41,762 nt of DNA from Candidatus Heimdallarchaeota archaeon. Its GTDB lineage: Archaea; Asgardarchaeota; Heimdallarchaeia; Heimdallarchaeales; Heimdallarchaeaceae. Under the pieces are notes generated by a model. The model had not been told where the DNA came from, made no database searches, and saw only the letters and a program-made list of their open reading frames with translations. The position numbers were made by a program, and so were the translations under genes. The DNA lies in contig JAAFKI010000199.1 in assembly GCA_021399345.1 (NCBI GenBank), positions 1 to 41,762 on the forward strand, in the 5' to 3' direction. This document shows, in pieces, positions 26,701-32,421 of this stretch (the first letter of the stretch is position 1; every line of letters starts with the position of its first letter).

Positions 26701-27777
26701 TTCTTCTGCTACTTTTATTGCAAAATCAGTCTTATCTGTAATATTGGCCATAGGACCTTGAATGATAGGAAATTTAATTTCTAGGCTTTTTGCAAATTCG
26801 CTTTCTTCTTCAAATGGCCAGTTAGCTGAAACTGTTTTGACTTGTTCTTGAATGATTTCTTGAATTGAAGTTAGAAATGATCTTAAATCATCGAAAATTT
26901 CTTTTATAAAGGGAGCAAAACTTAAACCTATATCACAAGGCAAGAATGAATGTTTCATTTCTTCTGAATCAAAGAAATGAGATTTACTTGAGAGTTGTTT
27001 CAAAAATTCTAGTAGTCCTTCTTCTCCTTTATCAGAGTTTTCTTTCTCAAATTTCTTTAATTCTCGAATAGAATTATTAGCAATTTTACCTATCAATCTG
27101 TATTTGTTAGAATAGCTTTCTCCTGCGATGTATGTATCGTTCTCATCAAGCTTTTCGAGGTATTCTTTGGTCAACAAACTAAGGGGACATTCAGGAAGAA
27201 GAAAAAGTTGTCCTTCTAGAACTACGCCTAGTGCTCCCCCTACTATAGCTGTAACTATGTTGTAGACACCAAAACCTCCTTGAATAATAAAAGGAAATCC
27301 AGCTTTATTGAATTCTTGAATCAAAATAAAAGATGTTTGATCACTTATTTTCCCTCCTGATTCAAACCCTTTTACTAAAAAGAAATCTACCCAGTCTGTT
27401 CTTTCTTGAGCCTCATCTAAATTTACAACTTCAGCAACTTTCCATTTAAGCTTTGAAACTAGTTTTACTAAATCATCTTGTCCTATTTCAAAAGCTATAA
27501 TTCCAATAGGTATTGAGTCTACTTCAGACAGAACCGATAAAGATTCTACATCAGGGAATCGAACTCCCCATAGTTTGTCAGAAGGAATCTTACTTGAACA
27601 AGTCTCAATTATTTCTTTCGAAACACTTTCTTCTAATCCTTCAAGATCGATTAAACCAATTCCACCTTTCAATGAAAGTTCAATCGCTAATTTAGGATTA
27701 CTTATTCCCTTTGGAGAATAACCCCATATTATTTCGTTTAATCTAAGTTCTTTTTCTAATTGTTTCTTAGTTTTCAT
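17704..27777 (-). CDS. Multidomain type I fatty acid/polyketide synthase (NPD-NPD-KS-AT-KS-ACP-ACP-KR-DH-PPTase)
   Basis: 3,357 residues in one open frame. 1-230: degenerate NPD-like barrel (GGIGLIDLEG). About 335-620: NPD/PfaD-type enoyl reductase (IQGPMAN; SECGGHIG with His472). 712-1172: KS with Cys920 (DAACASS), His1054 (EAHGTST), His1093 (IGHLKAA). 1209-1515: malonyl-type AT, Ser1308 in GHSLGEY, His1414 in TAFHS. 1616-2070: second KS, Cys1824 (NAACAST), His1972 (SHETYTP), His2012 (GYTGHAMG). Two ACPs with Thr2175 and Thr2272 in DLGIDT(V/I)KQAE. 2340-2780: KR, TGGGRGIT, Ser2722, Tyr2735, Asn2739. 2830-3100: DH hotdog, His2862 (LDHQIQDVPIFPG) and Glu3029. 3150-3357: Sfp-type PPTase, GIDIE (Asp3248, Glu3250), WTIKEAITKA. 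AGGTG site 6 bases before the ATG. The fatty acid or polyketide made is unknown. Confidence 0.93.
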   Translation of the reverse strand: MKTKKQLEKELRLNEIIWGYSPKGISNPKLAIELSLKGGIGLIDLEGLEESVSKEIIETCSSKIPSDKLWGVRFPDVESLSVLSEVDSIPIGIIAFEIGQDDLVKLVSKLKWKVAEVVNLDEAQERTDWVDFFLVKGFESGGKISDQTSFILIQEFNKAGFPFIIQGGFGVYNIVTAIVGGALGVVLEGQLFLLPECPLSLLTKEYLEKLDENDTYIAGESYSNKYRLIGKIANNSIRELKKFEKENSDKGEEGLLEFLKQLSSKSHFFDSEEMKHSFLPCDIGLSFAPFIKEIFDDLRSFLTSIQEIIQEQVKTVSANWPFEEESEFAKSLEIKFPIIQGPMANITDKTDFAIKVAEEGALPVLAMGGLLIEEAEELFAEFNSKFPKNQNYAGGIIGLEVMKERREAHISLMAKNKTPICLIAAGSIQLATRIQKMGMKTIIHTPALSLFKEAIKYGHKHVILEGSECGGHIGIFTSLTLWESILQYLSKNANQISEKTNVVFAGGIGDELGAAMIAGMIGNHLDLINPGIQMGTAYLFTDEIVKTKALTSLYQEKLLDSNITKVIGSTVNTRARVIPSEFVSQTIENERIWIKEGLPISERKKLYEKDNLGALRIAAKAEIWNEDYVPEGDLTQFNLVDEKDHISLGCFMAGEIISLKRNVVQIKDLHYDIVVSGKELFRNTRNSIERMLTRDVVIDVPKIQISELSSKNRIAIIGLGCIFPDSANISEYWANITSKKYSITEVPDSRWDKNIHFDEDKTAQNKSYSKIGAFVKDYKFNSINYRIPPKIANSMDEVQKWSLDAAKQALDDAGISTDGKNRLPIAVIIGNALGGENQRTTNRGLFVPEFLFELENNAVFKSLGEEEQNSLLQNLKENYDEKYPSITEDSMPGELSNVISGRIANVFNLTGKSMTTDAACASSIAALDTAIKSLTSGDFDTALVGGADRSMDVASYVKFSKIGALSAKGSCPFDESADGFVMGEGAGFMVLKRLEDAIRDENKIYAVIPAIGSSSDGKGKSITAPNPEGQKQAISMALRLADLTIDDVDYIEAHGTSTIVGDAVELNVLKEVFQDRKNTKKLAVGSIKSQIGHLKAAAGIASLIKTTLTIYNKILPPSINVQKLNPKIDWDKSNLKVNTEPIDWNVEKGILRRAGLSAFGFGGTNFHTILEEYSPEKVEYIFDESPLPVAETSVLTSKDEISLQSIKPKLSFMFTGQGSQYLGMAKHLYENSSIVAQTFEKAEKIWYSYYSYSLKEIIFGSEKLSNEANKKRLTDTKFTQPALFIVDIAIARLLSEEGILPDIVSGHSLGEYVALVIAGSLSFEDGLRAVIERGRAMSRAGNTVPGAMAAVLAPIDIVKEIVDEVKKTYLTIANYNSKSQTVVSGDIESVEEVLEISKKRGVKAIRLNVSTAFHSQIVKNVEEEMEKVLSKIEFKRPSIPVYSNVTSLPYPNDPSLMRNLLVEQISSSVRWVDEVENMYKAGARYFVEVGPKKALFSFAKDILKDKADINVFNTLSAKDDDINKIKDTVNKIIQAGYENGGIDFSTLDQSFEHSIVQKEIPVFASKKSDFESFIQRNPSLLENFLKTGHEIYTTYLGKSEAPTETRSVSSLSEELIGITGVGIGLPGKSQNVFDDENIDLILSGHNFIDTVEDEIKQQILDKNINRLVKSADGSASFEEINDLTQVISLAGQIGKFDPINDFGLNEKFLQSLDITFTLAICAGLEALTDAGIPLVKSSITTTTGKILEGEWALPEELQEETGIVFASAFPGYDNLIKEISEYQESGEKRGFSRNFLFKILSLGHAQFAQMIKAKGPNTQINAACASTTQAIGIAEDWIKTGRCNRVIVIAADDAAGENLLPWIGSGFLVAGGVTTEGEIEKAALPFGKNRHGLIIGSAAAGLIIEKESAYEKRGVKPIVDLIGSQFTNSAFHGSRLDVKNITQVFENFINKVEKNYNISRKEIAENGIFVSHETYTPARGGSAEAEIEALKSVFGTDVSKLIIVNTKGYTGHAMGAGVEECVAIKSMERGIIPPIANYSQIDPAFNGLSFSKGENKRAKYAIRLAAGFGSQIAFTAFRLNTHEDRYDLIYHENWLNQLNGSLDSTFLDGRVLKMRTKPRKIDSTGEKLGRKPVLHSVGSSNILSELTNIISEITGYESNLIEADMHLEEDLGIDTVKQAEVFGIVRDKWDLELDETLSLAEFTSPNKIVSYILEKLPQDHKEESSKKTAVSQSIDDSSLIVRIREIVSETTGYEPDLIEYDMDLEEDLGIDTIKQAEIFGEIREIYDIPLDETVSLAEFRSIQDIANYVSKHAVIDSTISKDVKSGSEIKKSIQMERDVRIDKIIVSPASLNKEKAEKLDLSNLSSLVINLESSRIISILEEFSNKNLQYHEYNIFNDSLSDLKDKEFDSFVIILPDEKSKPGYVDQEIYNNMFKLFQSLELNSNQRIIAISSEKFFGYESDAVPISGGISGFVKTLGLEFEMKVKHLYSSNNKEILQELEYWDNFTEISYQKGIRYTLVSSDITEVITKTSKLDLKNDDLLLVTGGGRGITFKCIEALCTIVKPKVAIMGIEDISYCTPELLALSEEELKEHKEKMIENLKATEEKVTPVMIDRKWNNFIFGLEVSKNLLRLKKLKIEAQYHRVDVTKKKEVKRALDEIEKQMESKVTHIVHGAGLEESKSFKKKKFDFSRLIVSVKVEGIWNILNSLDKSKLKRVVCFASIAGRFGNRGQIDYSFANGYLSRLCWMLNQQGIPAIACDWSAWGGVGMATRGSIMQILSSFGINPIPLETGTEVFVKLFLNKIGKEVVVSNGLGPFEEAHILDQQISNKNYPMINSLEYIDSKFRVYHTLSTDSDLYMLDHQIQDVPIFPGVMGLEMFSEVYHLVSNSKPFILKEIEFSSALKLPKNVPKNIFVEYDSSKEEMILKSIFIPKNDEKLRREIEHFKLDIGSNVKKGRKRKSSFQSEDSELQLMSKEEIYEVFFHGKRFQVLDKLLDVSKETAVTLVKIPEDDLFFESKSKVLINPLTIEAALQTAGLYDIIVNNESSLPSNIAKLSIHSNKQPHHIVSKFIDKDTNYSYFDVEVFDEKGRLIVLIEGLGMIHIQFSFTENPERIKQLETLKEYWQISTSFSDNMMKIIPTAAVSNYLDTKPKVVMRYLSSEERSSFERKKNKKRKIEYLSGVLAAKKLIKEVIKDAKVIQTTEIRKTTKGQPYIYDKRKKEKSKLNLSITHSGDFAIAAIGEGPIGIDIEKIEERSESFYKEAFTEKELNQISSNAELGTVYWTIKEAITKAIGEGLNLSLHDIEISSDEKKSSYKVDFSTKIAESLPYESSSFEITNKKFQNYALSYCEIKTEDGK

Positions 27778-27787
27778 CTATAACACC

Positions 27788-29365
27788 TTAAACAGGAGAA
27801 ATTCCATGTTTTCTTTTGGGAGACTGTTCTCTCTTATTTTGAAGTAAATGTAAAGAAGCAACAATTTCACTTCTAGTTTCTTCGGGAAAAATTACTTTGT
27901 CAATATAACCTAATTCTGCTGCTTGGTAAGGGTTTGCAAATTCTTCTTTGAATTTGTGAGTGAATTCCTCTAGAACTTTCTCAGGTTCCTCTTCTTCTTT
28001 CAATCTGTTTCTATAGAGAATTCGAACTGCCCCTTCTGCTCCCATAACAGCTATCTGAGCTGAAGGCCAAGCTAGATTAATATCTGTTCCTAGGTGCTTG
28101 GAACTCATCACTATGTAAGCGCCTCCATATGCTTTTCGTACAATAATAGAAATCTTTGGAATGGTTGCCTCTGAATAAGCGTAGAGTAGTTTTGCACCAT
28201 GTCTGATTATCCCTTCATGTTCTTGTTTGACACCTGGTAGAAAACCAGGAACATCAACAAATGTCAATATTGGGATGTTGAAAGAATCACAAAAGCGAAT
28301 GAATCTAGAAGCTTTATCTGCAGCATTATAATCAATTGCTCCTCCCAAGAAAAGAGGTTGATTTGCAATAATTCCTACAGCAAATCCTTGCATTCTAGCG
28401 AAGCTTACTATGATGTTTTTAGCCCAATCTTCATTCAATTCTAAAAAACTATCAGAATCAACAATTGTTCCTATGATGCTTTTCATATCATAAGGTTCAT
28501 TCTCTTCATCTGGTATTAATTCGCGAAGCGAGATCTGTTCACTTACGTCTCTTACTTCTGGGTCAAATGGAGGATCATTCAAATTGTTTGAAGGTAGAAA
28601 AGAAAGTAGTTTTTTAGCTAAGTCCAAAGTTTCTTCTTCACTTTCACCAACTAAATGACTTACACCTGTTTTCTTGCTATGAACACCACTTCCTCCTAAA
28701 TCGTAAAAGGATATTTCCTCCCCTGTAACAGCTTTTACAACTTCTGGACCAGTAACAAACATAAATGAATTTTCTTTATTCATTAAAACAAAATCTGTTA
28801 AAGCAGGCGAGTAAACCGCTCCTCCTGCACATGGTCCAAGAATAATAGAAATCTGAGGGATCACTCCAGATGCTTGAATATTTCTGAAGAAAATATCTCC
28901 ATAACCAGCTAATGATGCAACTCCTTCTTGAATTCTTGCTCCACCTGAATCCAATATTCCAATAATTGGATTTCCAGTTTTAATTGCAAGCTCCATTAAT
29001 TTGCAAATTTTTGTTGCTTGAGCTCTCCCTAGACTTCCTCCAAAAACTGTGAAATCTTGACTGTAAATGAAAACTTGTCTCTCAGCAATAGTGGCATGAC
29101 CTGTTACTACTCCATCCCCTAATGGCTTGTTGTTTTTAAGATTAAACTTTGTAGATTGATGTGTAACAAAAGAATCCATTTCGACAAAAGAGTTCTCATC
29201 AACAAGTAATTCAATTCTTTCTCTTGCTGTAAGTTTGCCTTTTTCATGCTGATTCTTAACCCTCTTTTCTCCCCCTCCTTCCAAACTTTTTTTTCTCTTA
29301 TCATGGAGTTTAGAATAGATCTTTTTTTCTCTATCACTAGCACTATTCTTATGATTCTGATACAT
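27788..29365 (-). CDS. pccB: Acyl-CoA carboxylase carboxyltransferase subunit (AccD/PccB type)
   Basis: The 525-residue fused alpha/beta carboxyltransferase is of the actinobacterial/archaeal PccB kind. The N-terminal crotonase domain has GKLTARERIELLVDENSF, FGGSLGRAQATKICKLMELA and LDSGGARIQEGVASLAGYGDIF. The C-terminal domain has FVDVPGFLPGVKQEHEGIIRHGAKLLYAY and RKAYGGAYIVMSSKHLG. Ile418 occupies the GGAY-x-VM position where, from memory of Streptomyces work, Asp is found in propionyl-CoA-specific and Ile in broader acetyl-accepting subunits. Malonyl-CoA formation is therefore favoured. The megasynthase starts 10 bases downstream, so the extender-making subunit and the synthase share one transcript. 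Confidence 0.93.
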   Translation of the reverse strand: MYQNHKNSASDREKKIYSKLHDKRKKSLEGGGEKRVKNQHEKGKLTARERIELLVDENSFVEMDSFVTHQSTKFNLKNNKPLGDGVVTGHATIAERQVFIYSQDFTVFGGSLGRAQATKICKLMELAIKTGNPIIGILDSGGARIQEGVASLAGYGDIFFRNIQASGVIPQISIILGPCAGGAVYSPALTDFVLMNKENSFMFVTGPEVVKAVTGEEISFYDLGGSGVHSKKTGVSHLVGESEEETLDLAKKLLSFLPSNNLNDPPFDPEVRDVSEQISLRELIPDEENEPYDMKSIIGTIVDSDSFLELNEDWAKNIIVSFARMQGFAVGIIANQPLFLGGAIDYNAADKASRFIRFCDSFNIPILTFVDVPGFLPGVKQEHEGIIRHGAKLLYAYSEATIPKISIIVRKAYGGAYIVMSSKHLGTDINLAWPSAQIAVMGAEGAVRILYRNRLKEEEEPEKVLEEFTHKFKEEFANPYQAAELGYIDKVIFPEETRSEIVASLHLLQNKREQSPKRKHGISPV

Positions 29366-29460
29366 TAGTATTGCTTATATACAGTTGAATAAAAACTCAT
29401 CTTCTTTCATGACAAAATAATGAAAGAAACTTTATAACATACCAATTCTGATGCGGTCTT
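29366..29460. promoter_or_regulatory. Divergent promoter region for carboxyltransferase-megasynthase operon and biotin ligase
   Basis: These 95 bases serve both strands. Toward the ligase, TTTATAAC (29431-29438) is centred about 27 bases before GTG 29461. Toward the carboxyltransferase, two TATA-like stretches read on the minus strand are GTATATAAG (about 29376-29384) and GTTTTTATT (about 29390-29398). The second has the better spacing to the ATG at 29365. Shared control of ligase and carboxylase/synthase is plausible. I see no obvious operator palindrome. Confidence 0.55.
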
Positions 29461-30210
29461 GTGACATACAGAATAGGTTATATGAACACTGTTCATTATG
29501 AAAAGGTATCTTCAACAATGGATGTAATAATTGAGCACCTTCAGAATGATATAGATCACCCAATTCTAGTTGTGGCTAAACAGCAAATAGAGGGGAGGGG
29601 AAGGCAGGATTCAGACTGGTTTTCACCAGAGGGAGGTTTCTATGGTACTTTTGCATTCCCACTATCATCCAAATTGCAACCAAAACAGTATAGCTTCTTG
29701 CACTATGCTGCAGCTCTAGCTATTCAACAAACTATTAAGAAAAAATATGGACCTGAAATCTTAGTAAAATGGCCAAACGACATAGTTTTTCAAACTAGAA
29801 AATTAGGTGGAATTTTACTTGAGTTAGTATCTTTACACTCAGAATATTTGCTATTGGGAATAGGAATTAATATTGAGTTAAAAGAAGAAAATACTCTAGC
29901 TTTTGAACGGTTAAGAGCTACTAGTTTAGAAGAAGTTACTGGAATTCAAATTCAGAAAAATGAATTCACTAACATCCTCTCAGAATTTATATTTGAATAT
30001 GTTAATTTAATAATGGAAGAGAATCACGAGAAAATAATTTCTTTGTTTAAAATGAACTCACTCAACATGAATAAAAAACACTCGTACAAATCTGAAGTGT
30101 ATTTATGCAGAGGAATTTCTAATACTGGGGAGCTAATACTTGAATCACCTGACAAAATGCGAGTAGATGTTCATATAAATGAATCAAATAACTTGATAAT
30201 CATAAACTAG
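29461..30210 (+). CDS. birA: Biotin-protein ligase
   Basis: At 249 residues it covers the catalytic domain and small C-terminal domain but not the N-terminal DNA-binding domain of E. coli BirA, so it is a group I ligase without repressor function. Signatures are VSSTMDVIIEHL, EGRGRQDSDWFSPEGGFYGTF (biotin/ATP loop), VKWPNDIVFQTRKLGGILLEL and LLGIGINIELKEE. It transfers biotin via biotinyl-AMP onto the carrier lysine, here the BCCP at 16468. The start is GTG 29461 (leaderless, 27 bases after a TATA box), or the in-frame ATG at 29482. Placing the ligase beside its likely only substrate set makes the cluster self-sufficient. Confidence 0.92.
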   Translation: MTYRIGYMNTVHYEKVSSTMDVIIEHLQNDIDHPILVVAKQQIEGRGRQDSDWFSPEGGFYGTFAFPLSSKLQPKQYSFLHYAAALAIQQTIKKKYGPEILVKWPNDIVFQTRKLGGILLELVSLHSEYLLLGIGINIELKEENTLAFERLRATSLEEVTGIQIQKNEFTNILSEFIFEYVNLIMEENHEKIISLFKMNSLNMNKKHSYKSEVYLCRGISNTGELILESPDKMRVDVHINESNNLIIIN

Positions 30211-30279
30211 CGACATTAATTCTCCAACATAAAAGTTTAAAAATGTATATGATTTTCTTTGGGTAGGTGTTAGATAACA

Positions 30280-30447
30280 ATGGCTCCAATATTCATCCCA
30301 ACAATATTTAGTGTTTTCATAGTAATTGGCTTCTTTGGACTTTTATCTGGTTTTGTTTTATGGGGTGTCCGAAAACTGAATACAGGAATTACCAATAGAA
30401 GACTTAGACGAAAATTATCTACAACAACAATGGGAAATCAAGAATAA
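30280..30447 (+). CDS. Small single-helix membrane protein (55 residues)
   Basis: The frame runs from ATG 30280 to TAA 30445-30447. Residues 5-29 form a hydrophobic helix (PTIFSVFIVIGFFGLLSGFV), followed by a basic tail (VRKLN, then RRLRRKLS), so the tail should stay in the cytoplasm. A TATA-like TTTAAAAA lies at about 30237-30244. AGGTGTTA (30265-30272) matches the ribosome binding sites of the AOR and megasynthase genes, though at a longer spacing of about 10 bases. No family recognised. It sits alone between the ligase and the phosphatase. Confidence 0.55.
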   Translation: MAPIFIPTIFSVFIVIGFFGLLSGFVLWGVRKLNTGITNRRLRRKLSTTTMGNQE

Positions 30448-30534
30448 CATTCACCTCTCACCTCTCACTTTTTGCATCTACTCTTTTTAAAATGGTAAGT
30501 AAACTTTAAAATGTGTAAATTTTTACATTAATTG

Positions 30535-32079
30535 ATGAGTACTAAAAGAAAATTACTTGTTATTACATTAATATCGATTTTTATAATGCCAGCTTCAGTC
30601 CAGTTCTTTCAAGTATCAGCTGCAGAAATTTATCCCAAAGAGGTACATCTTAGTTGGCAAAATGACACTAGCACGACCATGACAATTAGTTGGAAAACAT
30701 CTGAAAGCACTTTGTCTATTGTACAATATGGACTCGATAGCTCTTATGGTTTAGAGGAAATAGGATCTTCAGAACTGTATCACGTAATTGAGCTAACAGG
30801 TCTAGATCCCAATACAGCATATCACTTTAGAGTTGGTAATGGAGAGTCTTGGAGTTCAGATCGGAATTTTAAGACAGAAAACATAAACAATCATGTAACA
30901 TTTATTGCTATGGGAGATTCTCGACACAATCGAGCAGATAGAGCATTTTCAGCGAAGCAAATGTCACAAATATCGGCGGATTTTGCTGTATTCGGAGGAG
31001 ATTTTGTAGATAGTGGTCTAGATGCAAATCAATGGACAAATTGGTTTAGTGATTTTAAACCTTTACTGAATGAAATTCCTTTTATGCCAGTACTAGGTAA
31101 TCATGAAAAAAACCATTCAAATTATTATAATAATTTTGCACTTCCTGGAAAAGAAGAATATTATTCTTTTAACTATGGACCTATTCATTTTGCAGCATTG
31201 CATAGTTGTGTACCCGATTACGGTGGAACATTTGATGAACAAATAGATTGGTTACACGCAGATTTACAAGCACATAATGGCTATGAATGGAAGATTGTGA
31301 TTATGCACAGACCTGCCTTTGCTTCGTCGCCAAGATATAACGATGGAGATTATGATGATATAAAAGCGTTGTTAGTTCCAATTTTTGAGCAATACAATAT
31401 TACTATGGTTGTAAGTGCTCACGACCATTTCTATGAAAGACTAGCAAATAATAATATTACTTATATAGTTGCAGGTTCAGTTGCTGCTCCTCTTTATGAT
31501 TTCAATCCATATTATCGAATTAACCAGTCAATAATTGGAGAATCAACCTATCATTTCACAGTGATAGATGTACATCCTAATCAGCTGGATTTTAGAGCTT
31601 ACAGAACAGATTATAGTCTATTAGATGAATTTACTTTCAATAAAGAAGATAAACCAGATCTTAGAGTAGAAGTTGTTCAAAACAAGTATACAGAATATTA
31701 CAATGAAACTCAAGAAATAAAAATTAGAGTCACCAACATAGGAGAACAAAACATTTCTGAAACAACAGCAGCAACAATAGAAAGCGATTCTAGTGTGCTT
31801 CAAACTTTTGATGTTCCTGCACTAGATGTGAGAGAATCATATGAATTTCAGTATAACTGGTCAGTTTCTGAATCTGGAGCTTACAATATTACCGTAAATA
31901 TTGATATCAATGATATTGTAGACGAAATTGGTGAAGGTAACAATGAAATAGTTTTGTTTTTTACAGCACTTGAAATTCCAAAAAAAACAAGTTACACATC
32001 GAATCTCTTAATGATTGTCTCCTTTGTTCTGATGTTAATAATACCCGCAGTGATAAGAAAGAAGAAGAAGGAATTTTAG
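30535..32079 (+). CDS. Surface-anchored metallophosphatase with Fn3-like and CARDB-like domains
   Basis: The protein has 514 residues from ATG 30535. It has a signal peptide (LLVITLISIFIMPASVQFF), then an N-terminal purple-acid-phosphatase-type Fn3 domain to about residue 120 (VHLSWQNDTSTTMTISWKTS). The metallophosphatase core at 125-330 has MGDSRHNR (GD-x-R in place of GD-x-H), FGGDFVDSG, LGNHEKNH, IVIMHRPAF and VSAHDHFYER, all metal-binding blocks. A CARDB-like domain at about 375-480, a helix near 490-507 and a lysine-rich end follow. It should sit on the outer face of the cytoplasmic membrane and hydrolyse phosphoesters. The start is set by CTTTAAAA (30504-30511) 27 bases upstream, indicating a leaderless mRNA. 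Confidence 0.87.
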   Translation: MSTKRKLLVITLISIFIMPASVQFFQVSAAEIYPKEVHLSWQNDTSTTMTISWKTSESTLSIVQYGLDSSYGLEEIGSSELYHVIELTGLDPNTAYHFRVGNGESWSSDRNFKTENINNHVTFIAMGDSRHNRADRAFSAKQMSQISADFAVFGGDFVDSGLDANQWTNWFSDFKPLLNEIPFMPVLGNHEKNHSNYYNNFALPGKEEYYSFNYGPIHFAALHSCVPDYGGTFDEQIDWLHADLQAHNGYEWKIVIMHRPAFASSPRYNDGDYDDIKALLVPIFEQYNITMVVSAHDHFYERLANNNITYIVAGSVAAPLYDFNPYYRINQSIIGESTYHFTVIDVHPNQLDFRAYRTDYSLLDEFTFNKEDKPDLRVEVVQNKYTEYYNETQEIKIRVTNIGEQNISETTAATIESDSSVLQTFDVPALDVRESYEFQYNWSVSESGAYNITVNIDINDIVDEIGEGNNEIVLFFTALEIPKKTSYTSNLLMIVSFVLMLIIPAVIRKKKKEF

Positions 32080-32120
32080 TTGTTCTTTCTCATTTTTGTT
32101 TTTTCTTCATTTCAGCTTAA
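32080..32120 (+). terminator. T-rich terminator after the phosphatase gene
   Basis: Repeated T tracts (TTGTTCTTTC, then ATTTTTGTTTTTTC) follow the stop at 32079, as seen after other + strand genes here. Confidence 0.45.
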
Positions 32121-32160
32121 TAATATGTTTTTAACAAATATATCTATCTGATTTCAAAGA

Positions 32161-32226
32161 TTCTTAACCTTGATTTTAAGGTCTCCTTCTTGGTAGGAGA
32201 CGTTTCCAAGAAGGGAGGGGGTTTAA
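32161..32226 (+). promoter_or_regulatory. Structured leader ahead of the 64-codon frame and VOC gene
   Basis: A TATA-like AACAAATATAT (about 32132-32142) would start transcription near 32163. The RNA then forms CTTAA/TTAAG arms (32163-32180). A strong stem follows, CTCCTTCTTGG (32183-32193) with CCAAGAAGGGAG (32206-32217): 11 pairs, one bulge, 12-base loop containing GGAGACGT. GGGAGGGGG follows it and would act as a ribosome binding site for the ATG at 32227, while part of it pairs in the stem. This layout could allow control of translation by folding. Confidence 0.4.
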
Positions 32227-32421
32227 ATGGAGCAAGTAAGGCTATCTATCATTTTTCCCGATATAAATCGTTTAACGTGCGTTTGCATGCCTTACATGCC
32301 AAAATTCTGCATAGGACCTTATCAGATGAGTAGCTTATTCTTCCTCAAAAATATGGTTTTGAGAAAGATTGAAATTAGAAAGAAAACAAGAGTAGAATTG
32401 AAAAGGAGTTTTAGTAAATGA
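32227..32421 (+). CDS. Possible 64-codon leader ORF upstream of a VOC gene
   Basis: ATG 32227 is preceded by GGAGGGGG with 5 bases spacing, the strongest ribosome-binding match in the window. The frame ends as ATGA over the start of the VOC gene (32418), which would couple them. The peptide contains CVCMPYMPKFC and a basic C-terminus but matches no family I know. Its first 55 bases overlap no other gene. It may be a real small protein, a regulatory leader peptide or chance. Confidence 0.35.
   Translation: MEQVRLSIIFPDINRLTCVCMPYMPKFCIGPYQMSSLFFLKNMVLRKIEIRKKTRVELKRSFSK

Noticed and set aside
17704..27777. Possible frameshift or assembly chimera in the megasynthase
   Set aside because: The frame is uninterrupted over 10 kb, with domain junctions in a sensible order and uniform AT-rich composition.
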